A DNA stretch of 64,000 nucleotides from Diphasiastrum complanatum (lineage: Eukaryota; Streptophyta; Lycopodiopsida; Lycopodiales; Lycopodiaceae). Within the stretch, counting starts at the first letter, position 1, and each line of letters opens with the position of its first letter. The notes below the pieces were generated by a model that saw only the letters and a list, made by a program, of their open reading frames with translations, made no database searches and was not told the DNA's origin. Shown one piece after another: positions 1 through 11,650 of this stretch. The DNA lies in the NCBI GenBank assembly GCA_029204225.1, contig CM055104.1, positions 19,557,295-19,621,294 of the forward strand, written 5' to 3'. The translations under genes were made by a program, and so were the position numbers.

Positions 1-61
1 CAGATAGCGCAGAGACGACTCAGAGCATCATAGGCAGGCAGTTCTTCCCAGAGACCCCCCC

Positions 62-301
62 ATGGCAGAGGGAGACACCCCAGGCAGGAGTGTACCACAG
101 AGGGTTCCTTCCGGCAGACCCAGAGGCAGGCCAGCCAAGAGGGTACGCACTGATGATTTTTCTAGTCATCTCTTGGCAGGCGTTGGACCAGACTTAGAGG
201 AGTCCCAGATGCCTCCAGACTCCCAGCCAGACTTTGTATTTGACACCCTTGCAGATGCATCTGGCACGCAGAGGGATGATTTTTTTAGCACAGACTTGTA
301 G
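62..301 (+). CDS. Short ORF with AT-hook-like motif, possible hAT transposase tail
   Basis: A 79-codon frame that is also open upstream to a stop at 5-7, so the first Met may not be a true start. It is basic near the N-terminus with an AT-hook-like GRPRGRPAKR motif and ends in an acidic tail (DDFFSTDL). Tails of this kind are common at the C-terminus of plant hAT/DUF659 transposases, and a hAT piece occurs elsewhere in the window, but no catalytic domain is visible here because the window begins just upstream. Bases 302-464 are AT-rich like a 3' UTR and hold nothing else I can name. Function is not established. Confidence 0.3.
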   Translation: MAEGDTPGRSVPQRVPSGRPRGRPAKRVRTDDFSSHLLAGVGPDLEESQMPPDSQPDFVFDTLADASGTQRDDFFSTDL

Positions 302-461
302 ATACTGATACACATTTTAGCATCATGTACAGTGGCATCAGATGAGATGTATATATTTTTTTACAGTCTATTGGTGTCATGGCTATTTTATCGTGGTTGC
401 TTACAAATGGTTAGCTCTGTGAAATTTGAATGGTTAGTCAGAAATGGTTTGCTCCGTGCAA

Positions 462-464
<3 letters not shown>

Positions 465-544
<80 letters not shown>
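465..544. repeat. (GA)n microsatellite
   Basis: About 40 GA units, directly abutting the 3' end of the minus-strand LINE. Read on the minus strand it is a (TC)n tail just after an AATAAAG signal. Confidence 0.95.
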
Positions 545-551
<7 letters not shown>

Positions 552-746
552 AGCTTTATTAATGTCTTTTCCATGCCAAAAGGCATATAAGACTAGTAAG
601 TGTACATGTCAAGTATGTGGTAGCCATAGGAGCGTATGAAACGTCTCCAAAACAGTAACAAAAGTAGCAAGTCTAGAGCTAAAGCTATAGACTGAAATAG
701 ATGTGATGCTATAAGAAACAAGTGGGAGCATGTATACTGCTAACAG

Positions 747-3700
747 TCATGAGTGAGGTATGACGCTATCATCTAGTCCTGTCCTGCTGGTGCTGATGCT
801 ATAGAAGGATGTAATACGGCCTGCGGCATGAAGGGCCACTGGTGGTCTCTGACGTCGTCTGAGAGGATGAAGAGGTCTCCTCGTGATAGGTCGAGTAGCT
901 CGTGCTGCAACATGGGTATGTGTGGGACGCTGTCTCTGGTCTCTGTGGGCAAGTAGGTCATCATCATCATCGTCGTCACCGTCATCAAATCGTCCTCTCC
1001 TCCTGGAGAAGAAAGAAGTGATCTGAGGCTGAGAAACCTGACTCGGCTGGGCTGTCTGATACAAATCCTGTCGTAGTATAAACATCTCTCGTATCATGAG
1101 TGCCACGCATCGGGAATCCTCATAAGCTATGAGCGATCGTAAGGTGGCAAGTGTGTCTCGGAACAAACAGTGGTATCGCCCTCTGATCTCGTAATATATT
1201 GGGCACCTAAAGATAAAGTGCTCCACCTCCTCCTCCTCTGACTCCACCTCCTCCAAAGAGCATAACTGGCAAATCCGCTCCTCTCTCGGGGTACCCTGGA
1301 ATCTACCAGTCTCAATAGCCAACTGATGTGATGATACGCGGAGCTATCCCAATGTAAATATGAGGCAATGTGATAGTCTCGAGTCCAAATAATGCGGTAA
1401 GACCGGGAACCCTGCTATGTCAAGCTCAATAAAATGAGTCCAGTAGTAGCCGGGTTTAACCCCAAGCTGTCGCCCCCAAGTACGGTCGCAAGAAGGATCT
1501 CATGTGGAACCGAGGGCTTCGCCCGAATCATACGAGCTAACATGGTGGTCTGCAACCGCAATGTGATGAAGGGAGGCCGGTACACCATGTCTCTGCTGCA
1601 TATAAGGCTGTGGGGGTGACAATAGTATCAAAGAGTCTACACTTACTGCGAGCATCTCGGATGAGCTTCCTGAAACAGAACCGCTCAAGCTGAACAAGAG
1701 AGGAATGCCCCTTCCCAAGTCGGGTGGTGGCAGCCTGCCGCATGCTGAAGGTAGGATCAGAAAAGAGTATCCCCAAATAGGTATAAGAGGAAACTAACTC
1801 TAAGGCCTGTCCATCTAGGATGAGCTCTTGGCGCTGCATGAAGGCTCGAGAAGTGTTGAAGACCATAACCTTGGGTTCGCAGTGTTCACCCCCAACCCCC
1901 ATCTGGTACAAAATCCCTGTAAACAATTCAGCTGCCTCTGCAAACCCTCTCTAGTCGGGGATACTAGTACTACATCATCCGCATAAAGGAGAATAGCAAT
2001 CAGAATGGTGCCAAGTCTACAGCCACCCCCGCCACACTGTGAGATGACTCGCTCTAACTCATCAATATACAATCCAAAGAGAACCGGTGAAAGAGAGCAC
2101 CCTTGTTTCACCCCAATGGTGCTCCAAATGTGATCAGATAGGCCATTGCTATGTCGGAAACATCCCAAGACCTTCTCATAAAGAGCCATCACTGCTAAAA
2201 CAATATCTGTGGAGAAACCAAGGTCACGAAGTCTCTGAATGAGCAGGGAGCGTGGTACAGAATCGAAGGCTTTCCTGAAATCTACAAAACAGTAGTAAAC
2301 CCTCTCTTTCCTGTACTTAGCTTCCTCAATCAAGGCTCGAAGTGTAAAAATATGGTCAGTGGTAGAATAATGAGATCGGAAACCTGCCTGCCCCAATGCA
2401 TGTAATCTCCGAGCTTCCGCCTTTGAACTCACTGCAGACTGGAGTATGGTACCATAAAGCTTCGTGAAAACATGCCCGATCATGATGGTGCGGTAATTAC
2501 CAGGAATCATGGGATCACCATTTTTATGAATAGGGTGGATGATGTTGGTGCACTAGGATGAGGGGAAACCAGAGACAATGGCGGAATTGAAGAGAGTGGC
2601 TAGTGTGGGAGCAAGGAGGTCGGAAGCATGGGTTAGGAGTTCAGATTCAAGGTCTTCGATATCTCTTGCTTTATGGGACTTCATTCTCTTGATGGCCGTA
2701 AGTACCATGTCAGATGTGAAGAAGGTGAACTCAGAGGGGCGCGGGGAGATAGAGATGGGTGCGTCAGTGGGTATGGTATATAGTTTGGTAGCATATTTGG
2801 TCCATATGCGAAGGTCATCCAGGAGGGGTGGTGGAGCACGAGGGATAAACTCACGCCAAAAGGCGCCTGAAGAGGAATTGAAGAGAAGATCAACAAGACG
2901 CGTTCCTTCAGAGTCATCATAGATACGCTTTTTTCGGCGGAGTGTGCGACGGCAAGAACGCCTGGCGGAGTGGAGGAGATGAGGATCGTGAGTGCGGGCA
3001 TGGGTGACAAGCTGATGAAGAGAGTGACATTCAGCATCATACCACAGGGGGTGTGTGGGTCGTATCGATGAGGAGCGGATGCCTATGCTTTTATGGGGTT
3101 TAGATGGAAAAGCAAGGGAAGCAGCGGTATGAAGAGAAGTTCTAAGAAAGGCAGCTTGAGTCTCGACTGTACTATCGTGAGGGAAGGAATGGAGCAAGGA
3201 GGTTAGGAACTCCTGGTAGACTGGTGTATAGAGAGAACTGAATGTATACCTGAGTGCCCGTGTAAGCAGGGGGTGTGAGGATGGCTGGGGAGGTGGGAGG
3301 CGGCCGATAGCGAAGGAGAGAAAGGAGTGATCAGAGAGAGTGGTGGGAGATACATGAAAATCAGAGATGAGAGGTATGGAAGATGGTGAACTCATGAGGT
3401 AATCCACAACACTATGTCCACCACTATGAGGGTGACAAGTATAACTGCCGGATTTTGGCCAACAAGTTAGGCCATTGTAAATGGCTAACTCATGGGCCTC
3501 TCCAAACTGCAACAAATGCTCACCGCAAGGGGTAGTAGGTCCCACGCTGTCCTCTGAAATCCTGGTAACTCTCATGTCATCGTTGTCAAGGGCATGAACG
3601 CGGAGCTGGTCGGTGATGTCATAAAACTCTGACTACCGTGAAGAGGTTCGGGCATTAAAATCCCCAGTGAGGAGAATATGCCCCCACTCTGCGAATCTGA

Positions 3701-4166
3701 CAATATCAGGCGATAAATCAAGGTAGGGTGAACCTATGCCCTCAGCAAAGGAAAAAGACTTTGGAGGAAAATAACATGCCGCCACAAAGAGGTCCCTGTC
3801 CAAACCAATATCCTACCCAGCAATATGAATCCATATATACCGTGCATGCTCGTCGTGTCTGATGAACTCGATGCTCGGATGAAGAGACTCTCTGTATAAA
3901 CATGCAACACCTCCGGATCCATGACCGCTAGCTGATCTAGTCTCAAGTCTATACACAGAATCCCATCTGTATCCTGGAAAAATAGGTAATCCTCTCTCCT
4001 GACTCTCATGAGTCTCCATAAAGAGCAGTAAATCTCTGTCAGTGATGAAATCGATCAAGTCGCCAGCAATGGAAGATGAGTGTAAACCATCACAGTTCTA
4101 TACTCCAATCCGGAGATGGTGTGGATGGGGCCCCGGGGCACACCCGAACCCGAGGACCCCAAATCC
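747..4166 (-). pseudogene. LINE ORF2: AP endonuclease, reverse transcriptase, zinc motif (broken)
   Basis: The endonuclease spans about 4060-3290, in three frames, with LLLFMETHE, SGGVACLYRE, LTGDFNAR and a C-terminal SDHSFLSFAI. The RT spans about 2560-1815, with NYRTI, GQAGFR, VDFRKAFDSV, KQGCSLSPVLFGLYIDEL and the catalytic YADD. A TAG lies between the endonuclease/linker part (2553-3575) and the RT part (1815-2510), which share a frame. A frameshift near 1815-1926 precedes the thumb (KVMVFNTS, YLGILFSD). The last part (747-1322) has a C-x2-C...H-x4-C motif (residues about 18-40), as in zf-RVT LINE tails. The protein would nick target DNA and copy the element RNA in place. Disruptions make it non-functional here. 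Confidence 0.85.
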
Positions 4167-5495
4167 CTAGCACTGGGAGCTGCTAGGTGCGCTGTCAAGA
4201 AAACACACTCGTCCATCTTGGTAAATGACTCGTCTGCTAGACTCACGGGCTGCCTGAAAGGCCTTACACCTCTCCTCTACCTGGATATATGTGAGGTCGT
4301 CGTCCATATAGATAGTGGTACCACGTAGCTTAGTTCTGCACCGCAAAGCATCTCGGCGGCTCTCAAGGGAGGTGAATCGAATAATGAGTGTGGCAGCATC
4401 TCTAGTGGTCCTCCATGCGGTGTCCAACCCCTCTGTCCTGTGCCCAAGAGTGATGTCGAGAAAGCGTTTAGCTTCAGCCAATGCATCCTGTGTGTCTAGA
4501 ACTCCACGAACTCTAATATTGTGGGCTTTTTGGTCTCGAGATTTCTCTTCCGAGATGGTGGCTGAGATAACTGAGGAGATGGGAGCGTTGGGTTTGGTGC
4601 CCTTTTTCAAAACTGATGCCCAAGAAAGGGCCTCTTCGTGTTGCTTCTCGATCTTGGTTTCTAGCTCTCGTAGCATGTTGGTGGTGGATTCCGAAGCTGC
4701 GGCCTGTTTGATTCCGATGGATTGTTCGAGTGAGGCAACCTTGGACTGCAATAGCTTCTCGTTGATCAAAGAAGTAACCGTTCCTTTCAGCTGTGAAATT
4801 TCATGCCGCAAAAACTGGAAATCTGCCTGGAATTGATCAATCTGCCAAGATGAAAAAAGTTCAATTGATTTAGAAGGCGTATACGGAATATTGGCTGTAG
4901 ACTGTGGTGCTGGGAAGGAGGAAGAGTGAGCAATGATCGGTGTGGGAAGAACAGGGTCAGAAGCTGGAAGAGGAGCTGAATCAGGGGAGCAGCCATCAGA
5001 GAGGGGGGTGGGGGTTGCAGCAGGATAGGGAGATGGGTCATCGAGGGAGTGAGGTGAGGTGGCAGTGAGAGGGGGGGCTGGAATGACTATGAGAGGAGGT
5101 GAGAGATTAGCGAGGGGGGGGTGAGGGATCAGCGAGGGGGTGAGGTGAGGGGGCAGTGAGAGGGGGTGAGGAGGGTGGATGAGTGGAAGGTTCAGCGGTG
5201 AGGGGGTGGCATATAGGAGATCGGGGAGGTCAGCGAGGGGGGGGGGTGGAGCAGCGAGGGGGGAAAGAGAAGGAGAAGGAGCAGCGAGGGGGGAACATGA
5301 GGGGGCAGCGATGGGGGAACGAGAAGGAGCAGCGAGGGGGTTAGGGGAAGGGGCAGTGAGGGGCGGGGTGGTGAGTGGTGAGCGGTGAGCGAGGGAGGTG
5401 AGTGAGGAGGTGGCTGGGGAGCGTGAAGATCTGCGAGCAGGGGCGCGAGGAGGAGGAGGAGGGGCCATGGTGGAGGGCGGACCAGGGTAGGGCAA
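4167..5495 (-). CDS. LINE ORF1 protein (RNA-binding chaperone-like)
   Basis: Intact 442-residue frame. Residues 1-210 are extremely Pro/Ser/Ala-rich, with repeated LAAPS-type units encoded by a G-rich direct repeat. Residues about 215-300 form heptad-rich helix, consistent with a coiled coil. Residues about 320-435 contain an RRM-like block with the motifs IRVRGV, LIIRFTS and IYMDDDLT, resembling L1-type ORF1 proteins. Such proteins coat LINE RNA in a ribonucleoprotein with the ORF2 product. It lies directly upstream of ORF2 on the same strand. Unlike ORF2 it has no stop. The start at 5495 is simply the first Met in frame; an upstream frame (5341-5664) overlaps it and is probably leader. Confidence 0.7.
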   Translation of the reverse strand: MPYPGPPSTMAPPPPPRAPARRSSRSPATSSLTSLAHRSPLTTPPLTAPSPNPLAAPSRSPIAAPSCSPLAAPSPSLSPLAAPPPPLADLPDLLYATPSPLNLPLIHPPHPLSLPPHLTPSLIPHPPLANLSPPLIVIPAPPLTATSPHSLDDPSPYPAATPTPLSDGCSPDSAPLPASDPVLPTPIIAHSSSFPAPQSTANIPYTPSKSIELFSSWQIDQFQADFQFLRHEISQLKGTVTSLINEKLLQSKVASLEQSIGIKQAAASESTTNMLRELETKIEKQHEEALSWASVLKKGTKPNAPISSVISATISEEKSRDQKAHNIRVRGVLDTQDALAEAKRFLDITLGHRTEGLDTAWRTTRDAATLIIRFTSLESRRDALRCRTKLRGTTIYMDDDLTYIQVEERCKAFQAARESSRRVIYQDGRVCFLDSAPSSSQC

Positions 5496-5601
5496 GGGCA
5501 GGGTCTAGGACAGGGCAGCAATCGCTAGAGGAGCTGGAGGAGCAGCCATCGCTGGAGAGTGAGAGATTAGCGACGGGGGGTGAGGGATCAGCGAGGGGGT
5601 G

Positions 5602-6658
5602 AGAGAGAGAGAGAGACCAGCACATCTGCATCTCATTCATAACACATGCATCATGTTCAACCATTTAACATAACATGCTAAACCCGACACCCTAACAAAT
5701 GGCACAGTTAAGATAACACCCTAAACCCTAACAAATCATCCTAAACCCACAACCCCACAGCCATAACCATCCATAATCAACATAACCACATCCATAAACA
5801 TCATCAACCCCACCCCACGTCCTCATTGTGTCGTAGGCATTGCACCACAGGTATGTGCAGATTCAACATCAAAGCTGCACTTGTGTAGCATACACTTAAA
5901 CCTGCGTAGAATGTATTAATGGTCCAGGAATACAGTCCACTGGTTTGTGAAGCGACGTACCCAAGGGACCGAGCCTGGCTCGATTCGGGTATCGTCCGGT
6001 CAAAATGGTCGTTCGACGGGTTAGAAACGCAATTAGGTCAGTCGGACTAGTTTTGCAGCTCTCCGTTCAACGGTCCCGTTTCTCTAAACGGGATCCGCTT
6101 CAGGTGTCGTCCGTTTCGGCCAGCGGACAACCTCGATAGGAACCTGTCGGAACAGATAGGACAAGGAAAGGACCGACGAAGAACCCAAAACGTCCGTCCG
6201 AAGTTCGACGTTGAACAGGACTTCAAGGACACTTCGCGAGGGACGGGACATTTTGAAGCATCCAGCATGCATAAAAATGACATGCAATGATCTACCAAAA
6301 AATAAATTTGTTTTACGCAATTGGGAAATCAGCTTTCTAACTAGCTTTTCTAGAAAATGTATTCATGCATGAAATTCTTTTGATCAAACTACCATAACAC
6401 TTGGTACCATGTACCTGGACATGCATACTGACTCAAAAATGTATTTTTAGCATGGACATGCACACTACTGCTTTACATACCAACATGCAATCAGAAGATT
6501 ACGAAAATTTTGCAAATTTTGGTCTAAAAACACCACTTCCGACACTCATAACTTTTGCGACAGAACACCAAATTGGGTGCTACAAAGCATAGTACAAAGG
6601 AAGGTGGGTTAGCAAGATGATTGCTACGTCACCCTGCCACCTGGACTTCACACGTGTG
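5602..6658. other. Unassigned region with telomere-like tracts
   Basis: A GA tract at 5602-5615 is followed by CA/CCCTAA-rich sequence (about 5690-5760) with scattered CCCTAAACCCTAA runs resembling degenerate plant telomere repeats. From 5940 to 6250 is a GC-richer block with short frames on the minus strand (6047-6298, 6084-6320) that match nothing I recognise and lack coding character. I see no gene. Confidence 0.5.
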
Positions 6659-6860
6659 AGCCATAAATGCCCAAAAGAACAATAGGAGGGCACACTTCTA
6701 CAAGGAGGTATTTCCAAAAATCCTATCCCAGCCCCACATGCATTCAATTAGAGGTTACAAGCCATAAATGCCCAAAAGAACAATAGGAGGGCACACTTCT
6801 ACAAGGAGGTATTTCCAAAAATCCTATCCCAGCCCCACATGCATTCAATCAGAGGTTACA
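6659..6860. repeat. 101-bp tandem duplication
   Basis: Two adjacent units, 6659-6759 and 6760-6860, differ by one base by eye (CAATTAGAGG versus CAATCAGAGG). No reading frame or TE motif is attached to them. Confidence 0.93.
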
Positions 6861-7807
6861 AGCACACTTCTAAGGTTCAATAGAGAGCAGTAGAAGCTTC
6901 TAACAGGTCCAGCAAGCAAGCATAGGCTCAGGTCAAGAAAAAATAGCTTCTATGGAGGGCGCCAACAAGCAAAACTTCAAGATAATGGTGCCTAAGCCTC
7001 CCACCACCAAATTGATTGAATGAGGGCTCAAATCAGAGGCAATCCAACATATCTTTCAGATTGTATAAAGGTTCAAAGGTTTTAGATCCACTATCAAGAG
7101 TTATTCATGCTCAAAAACCATAAAAAATACACTAATTTTTTACTTTTTAAGGCCCTCAACGGTGATCAAACCCAACCAAACTTTATGACAGCCCCTTGAC
7201 AGATTCATTACACATCTGAGAATGTGTATGCAAAGTTTTATGCAAGGATCTAATGGAAAACTCCCCAAAAAGTGAAAAAATCATCAAAAAACCATGTTTT
7301 TTTACCCTTTTCCGACTTTTTCGGCATACATACAACTGCAATCAGATCTGATCTACTGCAATTTAATCACATGCAAGCGCAACAAGCTCTGATTTAGATC
7401 AATCATGGTTCATATAGCCCATTTCTAACCCAAAAACACCAATTTTTGACCAAAAATCACTATCTAGATCCAAATTTGATCAAAAAACTAGCATGCAATC
7501 ATTATAATCAATCATAATGACTGTAAAACAGCAAGTACAAATCTGAAAAACGTTCAAGAACAGTAGCTTTGATAAATTTCAAGCCAAAATAGTGAATACT
7601 AGCTCAAAAAGCATAAAAAACCGTCAAGAATCCATTGATTTTCATTACTTCCTATGGAAATAATCCATATCCATGATCAATAGGCTGAATGCAAATCAAA
7701 ATCAAAGAAACCACTTACTTGGAGGTCAATTCCACCACCTGGAAGTCAAAAGAGCAAGAATTTGGACTCCACCTTTTGATTGATGCAAAGCCTTGCTCTG
7801 ATGAAAT
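6861..7807. other. AT-rich spacer
   Basis: Low-complexity AT-rich sequence with many CAAAAA/AAACCA runs and no supported gene. An 8-base GCTCTGAT string just left of the LTR at 7808 resembles the reverse complement of a Met primer site but is too short to use. Confidence 0.5.
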
Positions 7808-8548
7808 TGTATTGGGCTATTTCCTATTTCTCTCAACCTTAGATCCAAGCACACAAGCATCAAGGAGATGAAGTTAGTTGTCACGCGGAGGTTCGTTCCC
7901 ATGAGAGCGATAGCATATTTCATAATCCAACATGTGCATAAGATTCACATCTAACACTAAGATCCATTAGCACTAAGCATTAACACTACATCCATTAACC
8001 CTAATCCATAACAATGATAGAAACTTGCTCTTCTCTCTCTCCCTTTCTGTCTCACAAAAAGCATAAGAATGATCAATCCCAATAAGCATCAAATCCAACG
8101 AACAGCAAACACAAAGAAAGCATGAGAGTTAGAGGAGGAGAGATGAAGCGCAGGGACATTCCATATCCATTCCATAAGAGGGCCAACCTGCTTGTATTAA
8201 AATGAAGAGAACATGTACAAATGATTCGAAATTACCACTATATATAGTGGATTGGAGGGTCTTGGCCTCAATTCCTATTGGCCAATTTCTATCTCCCTAA
8301 CTATTTAAATTTGAATTTTAGAGGGAACCAACTTGAAAATTGGTGGGAATTCCTTTTATTCACTAACATGACTATTAGGCCCTGCGACATTAAAAGTCCC
8401 GCAAAAAGGCCTAAAGTCCTTTTATTAACTTTTAACTAATCAAATAACTATGTAATCGCCGGGTTGGACTTACACACGCAGGGTGCCAAATTCCCCTCAC
8501 TTATTAACTAGGGTTAGAGTTGCCTCGGGATCCGCAAACCCTCCAACA
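7808..8548 (-). repeat. LTR of N1 (3' LTR in element orientation)
   Basis: 741 bp, TG...CA. It is similar throughout to 10118-10688 and 11821-11867. A TATATATAG stretch near 8250 may be the TATA box. Confidence 0.85.
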
Positions 8549-8602
8549 GTATCCCCCAACAAAACTTGTGGTGGTCCCACGACACCTCGCGAGATTATTT
8601 AT

Positions 8603-10083
8603 TTAGGGCTCTGGTTGGCCTCTCGTCGTATCTTTATCAGGTGATGCTGAATCTTTTCCATGAATTCCAGGCAGTCGATGTTGAAATCCATTGTGTGGAA
8701 GAAAGCACTTATTTGTGCCTGAAATCCAATTTGAGGTTGTCCATGTTGTGAATCTGGACTCCCACGATCCACCCAGCATCGCAGCTCGATAGTACAATCT
8801 GGCTACAGGCAATTGATGTTGAACCTTGTCGGATGCCATAGGGACATTTGGACCGAAAGCCAATGTGGGTAGGCAATCATCCCATCTGGTAGAAACGGAT
8901 GCCAACTTGGTCAAATTGTTCGCAAAAATAGCCGACTGCCTAACAGTTGGATTTGGTGAATTCCTGTACTTGTATGCATAGGCCTGTAGGGCTCTGTTGA
9001 AATCTACTGAAATTGTCCAATTGTATTCTTGGTGGATTATGGGCCAATTTGGGGTATGGATATTGATTTGATCCATTGGTACACCCAAATCTTTCCATTT
9101 ATTTCTTCGCGGCATCGGAACGTAGTATGGATCCACCCGGAGTTGGCAAGGGCTTGCTACATAGCTCCTTATTGAATCTGGAGCTTTCTCAAAAACCGTT
9201 CTTCGCCATGGTGGTTGCTCACCCAATGCGGGTAGCTTATCCAATTCCTTGCCCGCTTCTATCTCTGATGTCTTGAACTTTATCACCCAACCACCCCTCA
9301 AGGACTCATGTGGATGTTGATGTAGAAATATATGGATCTGGTCCTTGATGGTGACAGGTTTCTGGAATAAGGCCCTGGCCGTTGATGTAGATGGACCCGC
9401 TTCCGTGGCTTGAGAAGCCGTGGTGGTTTCTTCTTCATGTGCCCCTTGATCCATTCTAGTATCCATTTCTCCCTGATCTTGTTGTTGAGGCGAGAAGGCT
9501 GACAAGACTGGTACCAGGATCTCAGGGGTTGTTTCTAGGACTTGAGCGGAAGCTTTTTCGTATTCTTTGATAGTGACATTTGCCTTTGCCAACTCAGCCA
9601 ACGTCATGTGTTTGAATCTGTCAAATCAGCCCTGGAACTCAGCCAATGTTGTGTGATAGGTTTCGACCTTTTTGAACAGATAACGGACCTCCTCTGGTGG
9701 AACAGGACGGTCTAGCACTTCCGTCTGGAGATACGTATCTCTCTCCAATTTCGTGGCATCCAGTTCGCCTTGGATCCTTTCTCGATCCAGGTTTGCCATA
9801 TCTAGTTGCCCCTGTAATAACAACACTTGTTGCTTTACATCTTGAACGGCCTTATACACTTGATCTTGCACAGTTGTCAGGGTGTTCTGGAGCGGGCCCA
9901 CATATCCTTCCAATGTCTCGACAAATTGCTTGGCCTTTTTCAACTCCTCTTTAGACTTTGCTTCGTGTTGTTTGGCAATCTTGAGCTCTCAATTTAACTG
10001 GATGACTTTCTGGCTGATTAGAGTGTTTTCTGATCCCAATTCGGAGATGCGCTTTCCATTGCGGTCTTCTCATCAATCATGGT
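8603..10083 (-). pseudogene. N1 internal ORF, unknown protein with coiled coil
   Basis: One reading frame runs from near the primer site to 8603, broken by at least two stops (one upstream of 9943 and a TGA at 9626-9628). The first ~150 residues are charged heptad helix (for example ELKKAKQFVETLEGYVG), consistent with a long coiled coil. A Gln/Thr/Ser-rich linker follows (near residue 190), then a 200-residue globular part rich in Trp and Pro (motifs PPWRRTVFEKAPDSIRSYV, TPNWPIIHQEYNW, PTVRQSAIFANNLTKLAS). No zinc knuckle, protease or RT is present. Position suggests a gag-like product or a captured host gene; I recognise neither family. Confidence 0.5.
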
Positions 10084-10098
10084 CTGGATCACCAAAAA

Positions 10099-10117
10099 GC
10101 CACAACGGCGCCAAAAT
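10099..10117 (-). other. Primer binding site of N1 (tRNA-Asp type)
   Basis: On the minus strand, immediately after the LTR terminal CA, reads ATTTTGGCGCCGTTGTGG. The TTTGGCGCCGTTG core is the usual site of many plant Ty3-type elements primed by tRNA-Asp. Confidence 0.8.
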
Positions 10118-10688
10118 TGTAGTGGGCATTTCCTATCCTACCCTCAACCCTAGATCAAGCACACAAGCATCAAGGAGATGAAGCTAGTTGTCACACGGAG
10201 GTTTGTTCCCATGAGAGTGATAGCATATTTCATAATCCAGCATGTGCATAAGATTCACTTCTAACACTAAGATCCATTAACACTAAGCATTAACACTACA
10301 TCCATTAACCCTAATCCACAATGATGATAGAAACTTGCTCTTCTCTCTCTCCCTTTCTCTCTCACAAAAAACATAAGAACATTTAATCCCAATAAGCATC
10401 AAATCCAACAAATAGCAAACACAAAGAAAGCGATGAGAGTTAGAGGAGGAAAGATGAAGCGCAGGGACATTCCATATCCATTCCATAAGAGGGCCAACCT
10501 GCTTGTATTGAAATGAAGAGAACATGTAATGATTCGAAATTACCACTATATATAGTGGATTGGAGGGTTTTGGCCTCAATTCCTATTGGCCTATTTCTAC
10601 CTCCCTAAAAATTTAAATTTGAATTTTAGAGGGAACCAACTTGAAAATTGGTGGGAACCCCTTTTATTCACTAACATGACTATTAGGC

Positions 10689-11600
10689 TCCCCATTCCAC
10701 GTCTACAGCCGATGCATCCACTAGTGCCCAGCCTGTCGCGTCATCGTCCATTCCCGTCACGGTTGGTGCACCGTGCTGGAGGTCCACCACCCGTCGCCCA
10801 CCAGGTAGAGCCCTTGTGCAGCAGACCATTCGTGGCGCGCATCAGCCGCACATGGACAGAGAGGCCACACAGGCCGTGGCCAGTTTGATTCACGAGCTGA
10901 ACCTACCTTTTGCCATCACCGATTCTGAGCCCTTCAGAAGGGCATTCCGCCTTGCACAGTTTGTCAGCCCTAGCTAGAGAGTCCCTAGTTCAGAGGTTGT
11001 CCGCACACACATGCTGAGAGATAGGGTTGAGTCCTTGTCTAGAGAGATGGAGCCTCTACGCCGCCAATGAGCCACATATGGATGCAGCATCATGTCCGAT
11101 GGCTGGATTGATGTCAGGAGGAGGCCGATCCTCAACATCTTGGTCTCCAGCTGCATGGGTACACAGTTTTTGAGAGCCGTGGATTGCAGTAGGGGGGGGA
11201 GAGTCATATCTGCAGATTTCATGTACGATGTCATTAGGTCTTCCATACTGTCCATAGGCCCCAGCATGTCGTTACGGTGGTGACGGACAATGCCACCAAT
11301 TGTGTTCAGATGGGTGTCCTGCTAGAGGCCGAGTTCCCTCACATCGTCCATACCCCCTGTGCGGCGCATGGCATAGACCTTCTCATGGGGGACATAGGTG
11401 CACTGCCCTGGGTTAGAGCCATCGTCCGCGAGGCCCTCTTCCTAGTGACTTTTGTCCAGGAAGAGGCGTGTTCTTGCCATGTTCCGGGTGTTCAGCCATT
11501 TGAACCTCCGTAAGCCAGCCCCCACACGCTTTGCATTCGACCTGGTGGTCATCGACCGTCTGATCAGGTGCAGGGCACATCTTCCTGCTTACATTTTGTG
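10689..11600 (+). pseudogene. hAT transposase fragment (DUF659 region)
   Basis: Conceptual translation in several frames gives hallmarks of plant Ac-like hAT transposases: ATYGCSIMSDGWIDVRRRP, ILNILVSS-GTQFLRAVD, then VTDNATNCVQMG, FPHIVHTPCAAHGIDLL and DIGALPWVRAIV. After a frameshift near 11457 it continues with LAMFRVFSHLNLRKPAPTRF. This covers the DUF659 domain holding the first catalytic Asp residues of the RNase-H-like fold. The zf-BED N-terminus and the C-terminal dimerisation domain are absent. Stops (for example at the TAG near 10975) show it is dead. It is fused downstream to an expansin exon and embedded in an LTR. Confidence 0.85.
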
Positions 11601-11650
11601 GTTGCAAGTTCACTAGTTATAATCTTATATCCATTAGTCCAACTTTGCAG

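Larger units (their letters stand above)
553..5601 (-). mobile_element. LINE (non-LTR retrotransposon), nearly full length, decayed
   Basis: Two-ORF non-LTR retrotransposon read on the minus strand. From its 5' end: a CT-rich leader (5496-5601), ORF1 (5495-4167), then an ORF2 region with AP endonuclease, reverse transcriptase and a C-terminal Cys/His motif, ending near 747. A 3' UTR follows, with an AATAAA-like signal at about 553-560. Gene order, the endonuclease and RT motifs and the lack of LTRs identify the class. There is no poly(A) tail: the 3' end runs into (TC)n, and a shorter GA tract (5602-5615) lies beyond the 5' end. ORF2 carries at least two stops and frameshifts, so the copy is not autonomous. 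Confidence 0.85.

Noticed and set aside
430-639. Arg-Glu repeat ORF over the GA microsatellite (similar frames at 29453-29692, 43863-44424 and 50613-50798)
   Set aside because: Frames exist only because two-base repeats contain no stop codons; no non-repeat coding content.
5179-5602. Gly/Glu-rich plus-strand ORFs opposite LINE ORF1
   Set aside because: Antisense shadow of the Pro-rich ORF1 repeats.
6047-6320. Minus-strand ORF with several Cys residues as a zinc protein
   Set aside because: Spacing of Cys does not form a known finger and neighbouring frames are equally long.
7795-7808. GCTCTGATGAAATT as a Met primer site left of the LTR at 7808
   Set aside because: Only eight matching bases, and the element has a far better tRNA-Asp site at the other LTR.
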